Origin: DATJCV01 sp963707665
Lineage (GTDB): Bacteria > Pseudomonadota > Gammaproteobacteria > Burkholderiales > Burkholderiaceae_D
Length of the DNA: 64,000 nt
Assembly: GCA_963707665.1 (NCBI GenBank)
Contig: CAVPQU010000013.1
Coordinates: forward strand, 34,945 to 98,944
Direction of reading: 5' to 3'
Notes under the pieces: model-generated
What the model was told of the DNA's origin: nothing
What the model saw: only the letters and a program-made list of their open reading frames with translations
Databases searched by the model: none
Shown here: positions 20,133-31,566 of the stretch, piece after piece
Position numbering within the stretch: the stretch's first letter is position 1
How the letters are laid out: each line of letters opens with the position of its first letter
Made by a program: the position numbers and the translations under genes

Positions 20133-20366
20133 ATGTGGGCATGCCGTCTGTTGATCGTCTGCACTGTGCTGCTCGGCGCATTGCCGGCGCAGGCGTTCGA
20201 ACGGCCATTGCCGCCGGCAGCCAAGCGCGGAACTAACATCGTTGTCAATGACACTCAGAACGACCAGGGCGAGATCGACCGGGTCTGGATCCTGGCCGGG
20301 GCCGAAATCAAAATATCGGCAGCAATCCAGACTTCGGAAGTCCAGCGCACCAACCCGACGCGGTAA
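20133..20366 (+). CDS. small secreted protein of unknown function
   Basis: A 77-residue protein. Residues 1-22 are a signal peptide ([21 protein letters not shown]) with an AQA cleavage site; the mature part is about 55 residues, with a central [23 protein letters not shown] segment and no cysteines. It ends 4 bases before miaB and points the same way, so it may share its message. I recognise no family. Confidence 0.6.
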   Translation: MWACRLLIVCTVLLGALPAQAFERPLPPAAKRGTNIVVNDTQNDQGEIDRVWILAGAEIKISAAIQTSEVQRTNPTR

Positions 20367-20370
20367 CCCT

Positions 20371-21738
20371 ATGCAAAAAAAATTATTCATCAAGACCTTC
20401 GGCTGCCAGATGAACGAGTACGATTCGGCCAAGATGGCCGACGTGCTGCGCGTGTCCGACGGCATGATCCAGACCGATCGTGCCGAGGACGCCGACGTAA
20501 TCCTGCTGAATACCTGCTCGATTCGTGAAAAATCACAGGAAAAGGTGTTTTCCGATCTGGGACGCCTGCGAGAACTGAAGCAGGACAAGCCCGACCTGGT
20601 AATCGGCGTCGGCGGTTGCGTTGCCTCGCAGGAAGGCGCGGCGATCGTCGGTCGCGCTCCCTACGTCGACCTGGTGTTCGGCCCGCAAACGCTGCACCGC
20701 CTGCCGCAACTGATCCAGCAACGGCGCGCAAGTGGCCGCTCGCAGGTCGATATCAGCTTTCCGGAAATCGAGAAATTCGACCATCTGCCGCCGGCCAAGG
20801 TGGACGGCCCGACCGCGTTCGTGTCGATCATGGAAGGCTGCAGCAAATACTGCAGCTACTGCGTGGTGCCGTATACGCGCGGCGAGGAAGTATCACGCCG
20901 CTTCGACGACGTGCTGACCGAAATCGCTGGCCTCGCCGATCAGGGCGTGAAGGAAATCACGCTGCTGGGACAGAACGTCAACGCCTATCGCGGCAAGATG
21001 AGTCAGGATGCGGCGGATGGCGAAATCGCCGACTTCGCACTGCTGATCGAATACATTGCCGACATTCCCGGCATCGAGCGTATCCGCTTCGTTACCAGCC
21101 ACCCGAAGGAATTCACACAACGCCTGATCGACACCTACGCCCGGGTACCGAAGCTGGTCAACCACCTGTACCTGCCGGCGCAGCACGGCTCGGACAAAAT
21201 CCTGGCGGCGATGAAACGCGGTTACACGGTGCTGGAATACAAGTCGATCATCAAGCGGCTGCGCCAGGTGCGCCCCGACATCGCCATCTCGAGCGACTTC
21301 ATCGTCGGCTTCCCGGGCGAGACCGAAGCCGACTTCGACGCCCTGATGCGCCTGATCGACGATATCGGCTACGACACCAGCTTCAGTTTCATCTTCAGCC
21401 CGCGTCCCGGCACGCCAGCCGCCAGCCTGCAGGATGTCACCCCGCATGAAGTCAAGCTGCAGCGGCTGCAGCAGCTGCAGGCGGTGGTGCAGGCGAATGC
21501 GCAGAAAACCAGCCAGGCGATGGTCGGCACGCTGCAGCGCATCCTGGTCGAAGGGCCGTCGCGCAAGGATCCGGGCGAACTGCAGGGCCGCACCGAAAAT
21601 AATCGCGTGGTCAATTTTGCGCCCGGCGCCAATGCCGGCGGCCTGATCGGCCAGTTGATCGACATCCGTATCGTGCAGGCCAATTCGAACTCGTTGCGCG
21701 GCGAACTGGCCGCCCACCCAACCGCATCCCACGCTTGA
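20371..21738 (+). CDS. miaB: tRNA-2-methylthio-N6-dimethylallyladenosine synthase MiaB
   Basis: A 455-residue radical-SAM enzyme that adds a methylthio group to isopentenyladenosine-37 of tRNAs. It shows the N-terminal UPF0004 domain ([19 protein letters not shown], then [10 protein letters not shown] and [11 protein letters not shown], holding the three cluster-binding Cys), the radical-SAM motif CSKYCSYC near residue 152, and a C-terminal TRAM domain. The ATG at 20371 gives the canonical N-terminus. Its TGA overlaps the TTG start of phoH, giving translational coupling. Confidence 0.97.
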   Translation: MQKKLFIKTFGCQMNEYDSAKMADVLRVSDGMIQTDRAEDADVILLNTCSIREKSQEKVFSDLGRLRELKQDKPDLVIGVGGCVASQEGAAIVGRAPYVDLVFGPQTLHRLPQLIQQRRASGRSQVDISFPEIEKFDHLPPAKVDGPTAFVSIMEGCSKYCSYCVVPYTRGEEVSRRFDDVLTEIAGLADQGVKEITLLGQNVNAYRGKMSQDAADGEIADFALLIEYIADIPGIERIRFVTSHPKEFTQRLIDTYARVPKLVNHLYLPAQHGSDKILAAMKRGYTVLEYKSIIKRLRQVRPDIAISSDFIVGFPGETEADFDALMRLIDDIGYDTSFSFIFSPRPGTPAASLQDVTPHEVKLQRLQQLQAVVQANAQKTSQAMVGTLQRILVEGPSRKDPGELQGRTENNRVVNFAPGANAGGLIGQLIDIRIVQANSNSLRGELAAHPTASHA

Positions 21739-22798
21739 AAAAATCGTCCATCCAACCTCTGCATTTCATCCCGGAACCGCTCGACAATACCCGGCTGGCG
21801 CACCTGTGCGGGCCGATGGATGAAAACCTGCGGCAGATTTCCGCCGCGCTCGACGTCACGATGTTCCGCCGTGGCGAAAAATTCATCGTCAGCGGCAGCC
21901 AGGCGGCGCAAGCGGTGGCATTGCTGGCGCAATTCTACGAGGTCGCCAGCAAGCCGATTTCGGTCGAGGATATCCAGCTGGCGCTGGTCGAGCAGCGCGC
22001 GACGGGAGCTCCGGACCAGCAGCGCGCAAGAGCCCGGCCAGCCCGGCGACCGCGGAGGCCATACCTGTCGAAATCGAAGCGCCGATCCTGAAGACCCGGC
22101 GCAGCGACCTGCGCGGCCGCACGCCACATCAGAACCAGTACATCCGCGCCATCCTGGAGCATGACGTCACCTTCGGCGTCGGCCCGGCCGGCACCGGCAA
22201 GACTTACCTGGCGGTGGCTTGCGCGGTCGATGCGCTGGAACGCGACGCGGTGCGCCGCATCGTGCTGACGCGCCCGGCCGTGGAAGCCGGCGAACGGCTC
22301 GGTTTCCTGCCCGGCGACCTGGCGCAGAAGGTCGATCCCTATCTGCGTCCGCTGTACGACGCGCTGTACGACCTGCTCGGCTTCGACCGTACGCAAAAGA
22401 TGTTCGAGAAGCAGGCGATCGAAGTGGCGCCGCTGGCCTACATGCGCGGGCGCACCCTGAACCACGCCTTCATCATCCTGGATGAAGCGCAGAACACGAC
22501 GCCGGAACAGATGAAAATGTTTCTGACCCGCATCGGCTTCGGCAGCAAGGCGGTGGTCACCGGCGACATCACCCAGATCGACTTGCAGCGGCATCAGAAA
22601 AGCGGCCTGATCGATGCCATCGACGTCCTGAAAGACGTGCGCGGCATTGCCTTCACGCGCTTTTCCAGCAGCGACGTGGTGCGCCATCCGCTGGTGGCGC
22701 GCATCGTCGATGCCTACCAGGCGGCCGCCGACGATGCTCCCGAGCCGCCCGTGCCGCTCGCCCTGAAAAAACCGGCCAGGCATGCGGCAAAAAAATAA
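21735..22798 (+). CDS. phoH: PhoH-like ATPase, frameshifted
   Basis: About 354 residues after restoring one base. The N-terminal part has the KH-like region ([34 protein letters not shown]); the ATPase domain has Walker [12 protein letters not shown] and Walker [25 protein letters not shown] at 21735 is the likely start, overlapping the miaB stop. The frame change is near 22005-22030, in a poorly conserved linker, so its exact place cannot be fixed. PhoH works with YbeY in RNA metabolism in many bacteria, and ybeY overlaps its end by 17 bases. Confidence 0.88.
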
Positions 22799-23261
22799 GC
22801 TGTCGCTGTCCGTGCAGTATCCGGACCCGCGCCTGAAAACGCAGATCACGCGGCCGCTGCTGCGGCGCTGGGTCAAGGCCGCGTTGCTGGCACCGGCCGA
22901 ACTGACGATCCGCTTCGTCGATGCGGCCGAAGGCCGGACTCTGAACCGCGACTACCGCGGCAAGGATTACGCCACCAACGTGCTGACCTTCGCCTACAGC
23001 GAAGACGATCCGGATGCCATCGCCGCCGACCCCGAGCAGCCAACCCAGGCCGATCTGATCTTGTGCACCGATGTGCTGCAACAGGAAGCAGCCAGGCAGC
23101 AGAAATCGATCGAAGCGCACACCGCCCACCTGGTGGTGCATGGCGTCTTGCATGCGCAGGGCTACGACCACGAAACCGATGCCGAGGCAGTAGAAATGGA
23201 ACAGCTCGAAACCGAGATCCTGGCACATCTCGGTTACCCCGATCCCTACCAGACGGCCTGA
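22782..23261 (+). CDS. ybeY: endoribonuclease YbeY, 16S rRNA maturation
   Basis: A 159-residue metal-dependent RNase. The zinc motif [11 protein letters not shown] (three His) near residue 115 is diagnostic, with [15 protein letters not shown] before it. YbeY takes part in 16S rRNA 3'-end processing and ribosome quality control. It overlaps phoH by 17 bases in another frame. In related bacteria corC normally follows; here an EF-G gene lies between. Confidence 0.95.
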   Translation: MRQKNKLSLSVQYPDPRLKTQITRPLLRRWVKAALLAPAELTIRFVDAAEGRTLNRDYRGKDYATNVLTFAYSEDDPDAIAADPEQPTQADLILCTDVLQQEAARQQKSIEAHTAHLVVHGVLHAQGYDHETDAEAVEMEQLETEILAHLGYPDPYQTA

Positions 23262-23464
23262 GCCGCGTCGTTCACTTTGCCGCGTCCGGGGCAGGCGCAA
23301 CCGGCCCGAACGTCCCTTCATCGGCGCGGTTGTCACACCGGCTTGCGGCGCATCATGCATTTTTTTAATGCCGGAAACGCACGCGGCAGCGACTTGTCCT
23401 AAAATCAAAAAGCGACCGAGCAGACACTTCGCCGGCCAACAGTCGCGCCATCGGGGGACATTTC

Positions 23465-25567
23465 ATGGCCCGCACCACACCCATCGAGCACTACCGCAAC
23501 ATCGGTATCTCGGCCCACATCGACGCCGGCAAGACCACCACCACCGAGCGCATCCTGTTTTACACCGGGGTCAACCACAAGCTGGGCGAAGTGCATGAAG
23601 GCGCCGCCACCATGGACTGGATGGCGCAGGAGCAGGAACGCGGCATCACCATCACCTCGGCTGCCACCACCGCGTTCTGGAACGGCATGCACCACAACTA
23701 TCCGTTGCACCGGATCAACATCATCGACACCCCGGGCCACGTCGACTTCACGATCGAGGTCGAACGCTCGATGCGGGTGCTGGATGGCGCGCTGATGGTG
23801 TACGACGCGGTCGGCGGCGTGCAGCCGCAATCCGAAACGGTCTGGCGCCAGGCCAACAAGTATCACGTGCCGCGGCTGGCCTTCGTCAACAAGATGGATC
23901 GCGTCGGCGCCGACTTTGCCCGCGTGGTGCGGCAGATGCGCGAACGGCTGGGCGCCAATCCGGTGCCGATCCAGCTGCCACTCGGCGCCGAGGACGACTT
24001 TGCAGGCGTGATCGACCTGGTGGAAATGCAGGCGATTGTCTGGGACGAAGAATCACGCGGCGTCAAGTTCCGCTATGAAGAAATCCCCGCTGCCTTGCTG
24101 CCGTCCGCGGCCAAAGCCCGTGAGCGGCTGCTGGAAGCGGTGGCCGAAGCCTCCGATGCGCTGACCGAAAAATACCTGAATGGCGAGGCGCTGAGCGTGG
24201 CCGAAATCAAGGCGGCGCTGCGCCAGCGCACGGTCGCCGGCCAAATCGTGCCGGTACTGTGCGGCTCCGCCTTCAAGAACAAGGGCATCCAGGCGGTGCT
24301 GGACGCCGTCATCGATTACCTGCCGTCGCCGCGCGACATCGAGGCAATCAACGGCGAGGACGAGCATGGGCGGACCGTGCAGCGGCACCCCGCCGACGAC
24401 GAAAAATTCGCCGCCCTGGCGTTCAAGATCATGACCGATCCCTTCGTCGGCCAGCTGATTTTCCTGCGCGTGTATTCCGGTGTGCTGCAATCCGGCGATA
24501 CCGTCTACAACCCGGTCAAGGGCAGTCGCGAACGGGTCGGGCGCCTGCTGCAAATGCATGCCAACCACCGCGAGGAATTGAAGGTGGTGCGCGCCGGCGA
24601 CATCGCCGCCGCGGTCGGCCTGCGCGACGCCACCACCGGCGACACGCTGTGCGCGCCGGACGCGCCGATCACGCTGGAGCGCATGGTGTTTCCGGAACCG
24701 GTGATTTCGCAGGCGGTGGAACCGAAAACCCGTGCCGACCAGGAAAAAATGGGCATGGCCTTCAACCGTCTGGCGCAGGAAGATCCGTCGTTTCGCGTTT
24801 CCACCGATGAGGAGTCGGGCCAGACCATCATCGCCGGCATGGGTGAGCTGCATCTGGAAATCCTGGTCGACCGCCTGCGGCGCGAGTTCGGCGTCGAAGC
24901 CACGGTCGGCAAGCCGCAGGTGGCCTACCGCGAGACCATCCGCAAGACCTGCGACGAGGTGGAAGGCAAGTTCATCAAGCAGTCCGGCGGGCGCGGCCAG
25001 TACGGCCATGTGGTACTCAAGCTGGAGCCGCAGCCGCCCGGCAAGGGCTATGAATTCGTCGACGCCATCAAGGGCGGCGTGGTGCCGCGCGAATTCATCC
25101 CGGCGGTCGACAAGGGCATCCGCGAAACCTTGAATGCCGGCGTGCTGGCCGGCTATCCGGTGGTGGATGTCAAGGTGACGCTGTTCTTCGGCTCCTACCA
25201 CGACGTCGACTCGAACGAAAACGCCTTCCGCATGGCGGCCTCGATCGGCTTCAAGGACGGCATGCGGCGCGCCGACCCGGTGCTGCTGGAGCCGGTGATG
25301 GCGGTCGAAGTCGAGACGCCCGACGAATTCATGGGCAACGTCGCCGGCGACCTGTCCGGCCGGCGCGGCAGCATCCACGGCATGGACGATATGGCCGGCG
25401 GCATCAAGGTGATCACCGCCGAGGTGCCACTGGCCGACATGTTCGGCTATGCGACCACGCTGCGTTCGCTGACCCAGGGCCGGGCCACCTACACGATGGA
25501 ATTCAAGCACTACGCTGCCACCCCGCCGCAAGTGGCCAGTGCGGTGATCGGCTCGCGCGGGCGTTAG
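23465..25567 (+). CDS. fusA: elongation factor G (fusA-type, outside a str operon)
   Basis: A 700-residue translational GTPase with GTP-binding motifs [13 protein letters not shown] (residues 17-29), DTPGHVDF (about 88) and NKMD (about 142), and all five EF-G domains to the end. EF-G moves tRNAs and mRNA after peptide bond formation and helps recycle ribosomes. No rpsL, rpsG or tuf is adjacent, so this is probably a second fusA copy. It stands between ybeY and corC. The ATG at 23465 follows GGGGACATTTC. No frameshift occurs in its 2.1 kb, in contrast with many neighbours. Confidence 0.93.
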   Translation: MARTTPIEHYRNIGISAHIDAGKTTTTERILFYTGVNHKLGEVHEGAATMDWMAQEQERGITITSAATTAFWNGMHHNYPLHRINIIDTPGHVDFTIEVERSMRVLDGALMVYDAVGGVQPQSETVWRQANKYHVPRLAFVNKMDRVGADFARVVRQMRERLGANPVPIQLPLGAEDDFAGVIDLVEMQAIVWDEESRGVKFRYEEIPAALLPSAAKARERLLEAVAEASDALTEKYLNGEALSVAEIKAALRQRTVAGQIVPVLCGSAFKNKGIQAVLDAVIDYLPSPRDIEAINGEDEHGRTVQRHPADDEKFAALAFKIMTDPFVGQLIFLRVYSGVLQSGDTVYNPVKGSRERVGRLLQMHANHREELKVVRAGDIAAAVGLRDATTGDTLCAPDAPITLERMVFPEPVISQAVEPKTRADQEKMGMAFNRLAQEDPSFRVSTDEESGQTIIAGMGELHLEILVDRLRREFGVEATVGKPQVAYRETIRKTCDEVEGKFIKQSGGRGQYGHVVLKLEPQPPGKGYEFVDAIKGGVVPREFIPAVDKGIRETLNAGVLAGYPVVDVKVTLFFGSYHDVDSNENAFRMAASIGFKDGMRRADPVLLEPVMAVEVETPDEFMGNVAGDLSGRRGSIHGMDDMAGGIKVITAEVPLADMFGYATTLRSLTQGRATYTMEFKHYAATPPQVASAVIGSRGR

Positions 25568-25616
25568 CGGTCGCACCGCGCGACCGGCAGGTCGGCGGAT
25601 CGAGACCTGCCTGCGG

Positions 25617-25680
25617 CATATACTCCCATTGCAATAGCTTGTTTTCAGCCGTGAAATAGCCTGATTTGACAATATACCCC
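25617..25680 (+). repeat. spaced-heptamer intergenic element, copy C
   Basis: ATACTCC at 25620-25626 and ATACCCC at 25674-25680, start distance 54. The middle has TTTTCAGCCGTGAAA, which can form a 5-bp stem TTTCA/TGAAA around GCCG. It lies in the 325-base gap between fusA and corC; no gene or clear promoter was found in the rest of the gap. Confidence 0.68.
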
Positions 25681-25892
25681 TACTATTTTCATTCAAGATT
25701 CGCGAGCTGGCAGCTATTTCCCCCTGGCGCCATGTTTTCACAGCGAATAGCGTCAGCGGCTCTGAAGTGGCCGTACCCCGGCCACGGCCGCCGCCGCTTT
25801 GCTATTGCGCAAGGACGTCGCTTTTCGGGCTTGTAACTCATTTGTTGTATCCTGTACGCTTTGTAACAACTCCGCAGCCCAGCTTGCGCCCT

Positions 25893-26775
25893 ATGCCAGA
25901 CCTCCCTGCTGACGCCAGATCCACTGGCGCCAAACCACACCGGTCACTGTTCGAACGCCTGACCGCACTGATTTCCCCCGAACCTGAAAACCGCGCCGAA
26001 CTGCTGGAAATCCTGCAGGACGCGCATGGACGCAACCTGATCGACGCCGACGCCCTGTCGATGATCGAGGGCGTGTTCCAGGTGTCCGACCTGTCGGCGG
26101 CCGACATCATGATCCCGCGCTCGCAGATGGATATGGTCGACGTCGACAAGCCGCTCGAAGAATGGCTGCCGATGGTGCTGGAGACCGCGCACTCGCGCTT
26201 TCCGGCAGTGGCCGGCGACCGCGACAAGGTGATCGGCATCCTGCTGGCAAAAGACCTGCTGCGCTATTACGCGGAAGAATCGTTCGACGTGCGCGACATG
26301 CTGCGTCCGGCCGTGCTTCATCCCGGAATCGAAGCGGCTGAACGTGCTGCTGCGCGATTTCCGCGCCAACCACAACCACATGGCGATCGTGGTCGACGAA
26401 TATGGCGGCGTCGGCGGCCTGATCACGATCGAAGACGTGCTGGAGCAGATCGTTGGCGACATCGAGGACGAATACGATTACGACGAGGCGGAAGACAACA
26501 TCCTGCCGATCAAGGAAGGCCGCAACGGCCCGCGCTGGCGGATCAAGGCGCTGACTGAAATCGAGCAGTTCAACGAGGTCTTGCACACCAGCTTGCCGGA
26601 CGAAGATGTCGATACCATCGGCGGCCTGGTGGCCAATCACCTGGGACGCGTGCCGCACAAGGGCGACCGTTTCGATATGGATCAGCTGCGCTTCGAAGTG
26701 CTGCGCGCCGACGCCCGCCAGGTGCATGTGCTGCTGGTGGAACGATTGCCGGCCACCGCGGCGGATGCGGTGTGA
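25893..26775 (+). CDS. corC: CorC/HlyC-family CBS-domain protein, frameshifted
   Basis: About 293 residues after correction: two CBS repeats (VSDLSAADIMIPRSQMDMVDVDKPLEEWL and the segment with AIVVDEYGGVGGLITIEDVLEQIVGDIEDEYD) and a C-terminal CorC_HlyC domain (LPDEDVDTIGGLVANHLGRVPHKGDR). It is a cytosolic protein linked to magnesium/cobalt efflux and, in this operon, to envelope maturation. The frame breaks at 26317, where an extra C lies between the codons for RPAV and FIPESKRLN. Its TGA overlaps the GTG start of lnt. Confidence 0.9.
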
Positions 26776-28325
26776 CGCCAGCGGCATCGCTCCAGCGTCT
26801 TCCCGCAACGCCGCTCATGGTCGTGCTGGCCCTGGTGGCCGGTGGCCTATCGGTACTGGCTTTCGCGCCATTTGGCCTGTGGCCGCTGCAGATCGCCACG
26901 CTGGGGCTGCTGTTCTGGCTGGCGGCGCATGCGGCCAGCGTGCGCCACGGAGCGCTGCTGGGCTGGCTGTACGGTTTCGCCGCTTCAGTCTGCGGCGTCC
27001 ACTGGCTGTACGTCAGCCTGCATCATTTCGGCGGCATGCCGGCTGCCTTGGCGGTGCTGGCGGTGCTCTTGCTGGCCGCCTACCTCGGCGCCTGGAGCGC
27101 CTTGGCGATGGGCGCCGCGCTTTGGCTCAGGCGCCGCTGGCAGGCACCGCCGACCGTCGCCCTGCTGCTGCTGATGCCAGCCTGCTGGGCGGTATCGGAA
27201 TGGTTGCGCGGCTGGGTCCTGACCGGCTTTCCCTGGCTTGCTTCCGGCTACGCCCACAGCGACAGTCCGCTGGCGGGCTACGCGCCGTTGCTGGGGGTGT
27301 ACGGCATCGCCCTGGTCGGCGCCTGCATTGCCGGCGCACTGGCGCTGCTGCCGGCCAGAAAGCTGCCGCTTGGCGTCGCACTGGCGCTGCTGCTGGCGGG
27401 CGCCGCACTGCGCGCCGTGCCCTGGACCGCAGACCACGGCCAGCCGCTCACGGTGCGCCTGCTGCAAGGCGCGGTGCCGCAGGAAATGAAATTCGAGCGG
27501 GCCCAGCTGGAGGCAAGCCTGGACCTGTATCGCGACATGATCCGGGCCCAGCCGGCGCAGTTGATTGCGACGCCGGAAACCGCGATTCCGGTACTGCTTG
27601 GGCAACTGGCGCCCGGTTATCTGGAGGATCTGCAGCGCTTCGCGCAGCAATCCGGCAGCCACCTGTTACTCGGCGCGCCAATCGGCGACGCCCCGCTGCA
27701 CTACACCAACAGCGTGATCGGCATCGCGCCGAACGCACAGACGCCGCACTACCGCTACGACAAGCACCACCTGGTGCCGTTCGGCGAATTCATCCCGTTC
27801 GGCTTTCGCTGGTTCGTTGACCAGATGCACATCCCGCTGGGCGACTTCACGCGCGGCGCGCTGCTGCAGCCGGGGTTCGCGGTCGGCGACCAGCGGATCC
27901 TGCCGAATATCTGCTACGAAGACCTGTTCGGCGAGGAAATTGCCGCCCAGCTGGCGGCTGGCCACGCGTCCGGCACGGCGGCGACGCTGTTGCTGAACAT
28001 GTCCAACATCGCCTGGTTTGGCGACACCATCGCGCTGCCCCAGCATTTGCAAATCTCGCAACTGCGGGCGCTGGAAACCGGGCGGCCGATGCTGCGTGCC
28101 ACCAACACCGGCACCACGGCGGTGATCGACCGCCACGGCCGCATCAGCGCCCAACTGGCGCCTTATACGCGTGCCACGCTGGCGGCCACGGTGCAAGGCA
28201 GCAGTGGTGCAACACCCTATATCCTGTTCGGCAATCAGCTGGTGCTGGCACTGGTTTTGCTGGCGCTGGGCGCGGCCTGGCTACTCAGCCGAAAACCCCG
28301 GGCGGTGCCCGGCGGCCATGGATAA
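26772..28325 (+). CDS. lnt: apolipoprotein N-acyltransferase Lnt
   Basis: A 517-residue inner-membrane enzyme that adds the third acyl chain to lipoproteins. About six helices in the first 210 residues precede a nitrilase-like periplasmic domain with the catalytic triad in ATPETAIPVLLG (Glu), YDKHHLVPFGEF (Lys) and NICYEDLFGEE (Cys). GTG 26772 overlaps the corC stop, as is common for this pair. The end has a final helix. It supplies mature lipoproteins such as BamE and LptE, also encoded here. Confidence 0.95.
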   Translation: MTPAASLQRLPATPLMVVLALVAGGLSVLAFAPFGLWPLQIATLGLLFWLAAHAASVRHGALLGWLYGFAASVCGVHWLYVSLHHFGGMPAALAVLAVLLLAAYLGAWSALAMGAALWLRRRWQAPPTVALLLLMPACWAVSEWLRGWVLTGFPWLASGYAHSDSPLAGYAPLLGVYGIALVGACIAGALALLPARKLPLGVALALLLAGAALRAVPWTADHGQPLTVRLLQGAVPQEMKFERAQLEASLDLYRDMIRAQPAQLIATPETAIPVLLGQLAPGYLEDLQRFAQQSGSHLLLGAPIGDAPLHYTNSVIGIAPNAQTPHYRYDKHHLVPFGEFIPFGFRWFVDQMHIPLGDFTRGALLQPGFAVGDQRILPNICYEDLFGEEIAAQLAAGHASGTAATLLLNMSNIAWFGDTIALPQHLQISQLRALETGRPMLRATNTGTTAVIDRHGRISAQLAPYTRATLAATVQGSSGATPYILFGNQLVLALVLLALGAAWLLSRKPRAVPGGHG

Positions 28326-28415
28326 GCGCCCGGGCCGGCGTCAAAACCGCTAAAATCAAAAGCTTTGGCAATCCTGCGCGAGCCGGCCCTGTGCCCGGCT
28401 GCTGCACTCATCACG

Positions 28416-29328
28416 ATGCTCACATTCCAACAAATCATTCTCAAGCTGCAGGATTACTGGGACGCCCAAGGCTGCGCACTGCTGCAGCCGTACGACATGG
28501 AAGTCGGCGCCGGCACCTCGCACACCGCCACTTTCCTGCGCGCGATCGGCCCCGAGCCGTGGCGCGCCGCCTACGTGCAGCCGTCGCGCCGGCCCAAAGA
28601 CGGCCGTTATGGCAATAATCCGAACCGCCTGCAGCACTATTATCAATACCAGGTGGTGCTGAAGCCGGCGCCGGAAAACATCCTCGACCTGTATCTCGGC
28701 TCGCTCGAAGCGCTGGGGCTGGACCTGAAGCAAAACGACGTGCGCTTCGTCGAGGACGACTGGGAAAACCCGACGCTGGGCGCCTGGGGCCTGGGTTGGG
28801 AAGTCTGGCTGAACGGCATGGAAGTCACCCAGTTCACCTATTTCCAGCAGGTCGGCGGCCTCGACTGCAAGCCGGTGCTGGGCGAAATCACCTACGGCAT
28901 CGAACGGCTGGCGATGTACCTGCAGGGCGTGGAAAACGTCTACGACCTGACCTGGACCGAATGGGAAGAGCGCGGCGTCAGGAAAACCCTCAGCTACGGC
29001 GACGTCTTTCACCAGAACGAAGTCGAGCAATCGACCTACAACTTCGAATACTCGAACGCCGAATTCCTGTTTTCCCTGTTCAACAATGTACGAAGCCGAA
29101 GCCAAGCGCCTGCTGGAAGTGCCGCTGGCGCTGCCGGCCTACGAAATGATCCTGAAGGCGGCGCATACCTTCAACCTGCTGGACGCCCGCGGCGCCATTT
29201 CGGTGACCGAACGTGCCGCCTACATCGGCCGCATTCGCAACTTGTCGCGGGCGGTGGCGCAGGCGTATTACGAGTCGCGCGAAAAGCTGAATTTCCCGAT
29301 GTGCGGGGACGCTCGCGCAGCCGCCTAG
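28416..29328 (+). CDS. glyQ: glycyl-tRNA synthetase alpha subunit, frameshifted
   Basis: About 303 residues after correction. The start [20 protein letters not shown] and body ([54 protein letters not shown]) are nearly invariant in bacterial GlyQ, which carries the catalytic site of the alpha2beta2 enzyme. The frame breaks at 29088, where one extra G lies between the codons for LFNN and YEAEAKRLL. An essential gene with conserved halves is unlikely to be truly broken. glyS follows after about 100 bases. Confidence 0.93.
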
Positions 29329-29399
29329 GCGCTGCCATTCCCGCACGGGCGGCAATGCATGCATTTCCCCCAGTGTTGTTTAATCCACAGAAACACCAG

Positions 29400-29420
29400 A
29401 TTCCCGGCTCGCGCGGGAAT
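29400..29420. repeat. REP-like inverted repeat between glyQ and glyS
   Basis: ATTCCCG and CGGGAAT flank a 7-base loop (7-bp stem), followed by GAC. It resembles the short ATTCCCGC-GCGGGAATGAC hairpins scattered between genes in many betaproteobacteria; a related hairpin is at 56284-56301. Confidence 0.5.
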
Positions 29421-29429
29421 GACAAAAAC

Positions 29430-31539
29430 ATGAACCAAACTTTGTTAGTCGAACTGCTCACTGAAGAACTGCCGCCGAAAGCGCTGGCCAAGCTGGGCGA
29501 GGCCTTCGCCGCCGGCATTTTCAAGGGCTTGCAAGCGCGCGACCTGCTGGAAGACGACTCCGCCTTCACCGCCTACGCGACGCCGCGCCGGCTGGCCGTC
29601 ACGATCACCCGGGTGCGTGCTACCGCGCGCGACCGTGCCCTGCGCGAAAAAGTGCTGCCGGTCTCGGTCGCGCTCGACGCCGAACGGCCGGCCGAGCGCG
29701 CCGCTGGCGAAGAAACTGACGGCGCTGGCGCAGCAGATCGATGTGCCGGCGATCAGCCTGGAGCAACTGGAACGGGCGCCGGACGGCAAGGCCGACAGCT
29801 TTTTTTACGCCTACACCGCCCAGGGTTTGCCGCTGCAACACGGCCTGCAGCTGACGCTGGAAGAAGCCATCGCCAAGCTGCCGATTCCAAAATTGATGAG
29901 CTACCAGCGCCAAAGCGGCAGCCGCGCCGGTGAAACCGTGCATTTCGTGCGGCCCGCACATCGCCTGATTGCGCTGCACGGGGCCGAGGTGGTGCCGGTC
30001 AGCCTGCTCGGCCTGGATGCCGGCCGCGTCACGCTCGGCCACCGTTTCCTGTCGCCAGGCGAGTTAACGATCGCGACACCGGACGACTACGCTGCCACGC
30101 TGGCGCACGACGGCAAGGTGATCGCCAGCTTCACCGAACGCAAGGAAAAAATCCGCAGCGCACTGCTGGCCAAGGCCGGCACCGACCAGGCATTGATGCC
30201 GGAAGCGCTGCTGGATGAAGTGACGGCACTGGTCGAATGGCCGGTAGTCTACGAATGCCGCTTCGAGGAAGAATTCCTCGCGGTACCGCAGGAATGCCTG
30301 ATCCTGACCATGCAGACCAACCAGAAATACTTTGCGCTGACCGACGCCGCCGGCAAACTGCGCTCGCGCTTCCTGATCGTCTCCAACCTGGAAACCGCCG
30401 ATCCGAGCGCGATCATCGAAGGCAACCAGCGCGTGGTGCGGCCGCGCCTGGCCGATGCCAAATTTTTCTTCGAGCAAGACCAGAAAAAGAAGCTGGCCGA
30501 TCGGGTACCGCAGCTGGCCAACGTGGTTTATCACAACAAGCTGGGCAACCAGCTGCAACGCACCGAGCGCGTCACCGCACTGGCCGCCGCAATCGCCACG
30601 ATGCTCAAGGCAGACGTGGCGCTGGCCACTCGCGGCGCGCTACTGGCCAAGACCGATCTGCTGACCGACATGGTCGGCGAATTCCCCGAGTTGCAAGGCA
30701 TCATCGGCACTTACTACGCGCGCCACGACGGCGAGCCGGAGCCGGTGGCGCAGGCAATTTCCGAACATTACCAGCCGCGCTTCGCCGGCGATGCCTTGCC
30801 AGCCACCGAAACCGGCACCGTGGTGGCGCTGGCCGACAAGCTGGAAACCCTGGTCGGCATCTGGGGCATCGGCCTGCATCCAACCGGCGACCGCGACCCG
30901 TTTGCATTGCGCCGCCACGCATTGGGCGTACTGCGGATGCTGCTGGAAAAACACCTGCCGCTGTCGCTGTCCGCCTTGCTGGCCCAGTGCGTACAACTGT
31001 TTGCCGGCAATTCACATTTCAGCGACCCCAGCGCGGAACTGCTGTCATTCATCTACGATCGCCTGCGTGGCCTGCTGCGCGAGCGCGGCTACCATCCGAA
31101 CGAGATCGAAGCAGTGGTGGCGGCGCAGCCGGATACCCTGACCAACCTGATCGAGCGGCTGGAAGCAGTGCACGCCTTCGCCCTGCTACCGGAAGCCGAG
31201 GCACTGGCTGCCGCCAACAAGCGCATCACCAACATCCTGAAAAAAACCGAACTGGCCAGCAGCACCGTGCACAACGGCCTGTTGCGGGAAGTCGCGGAAG
31301 AAGCGCTGTATTCGGCGATGAGCTTCCTGAAGCCGGAAGTCGAGGCCGCCTTCGCCGCCGGCGACTTCACCACCGCACTGAAGGCGCTGGCGCAACTGCG
31401 CGGCAATGTCGACGCCTTTTTCCAGGACGTCATGGTGCTGACCGAAGACGAGCAGTTGCGCAACAACCGGCTGGCGCTACTGTCGAATCTGCACCAAATG
31501 ATGAATCAGGTGGCCGACATTTCCAAACTGGCTGCCTGA
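29430..31539 (+). CDS. glyS: glycyl-tRNA synthetase beta subunit, frameshifted
   Basis: About 702 residues after correction. The start [27 protein letters not shown] is canonical. The body includes [29 protein letters not shown] and [15 protein letters not shown] segment [16 protein letters not shown], and the end is a DALR/anticodon-binding-like domain. The frame breaks near 29697, between PAE and [13 protein letters not shown], where one extra C fits. GlyS recognises tRNA-Gly and pairs with GlyQ. Confidence 0.93.
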
Positions 31540-31566
31540 ACCTTGCCACTTCAACCTGCCCAAGCC

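Noticed and set aside
24053..25741. Open frame of 562 codons antisense to fusA
   Set aside because: Low-complexity His/Gly/Arg composition and fully explained by the codon pattern of EF-G on the other strand.
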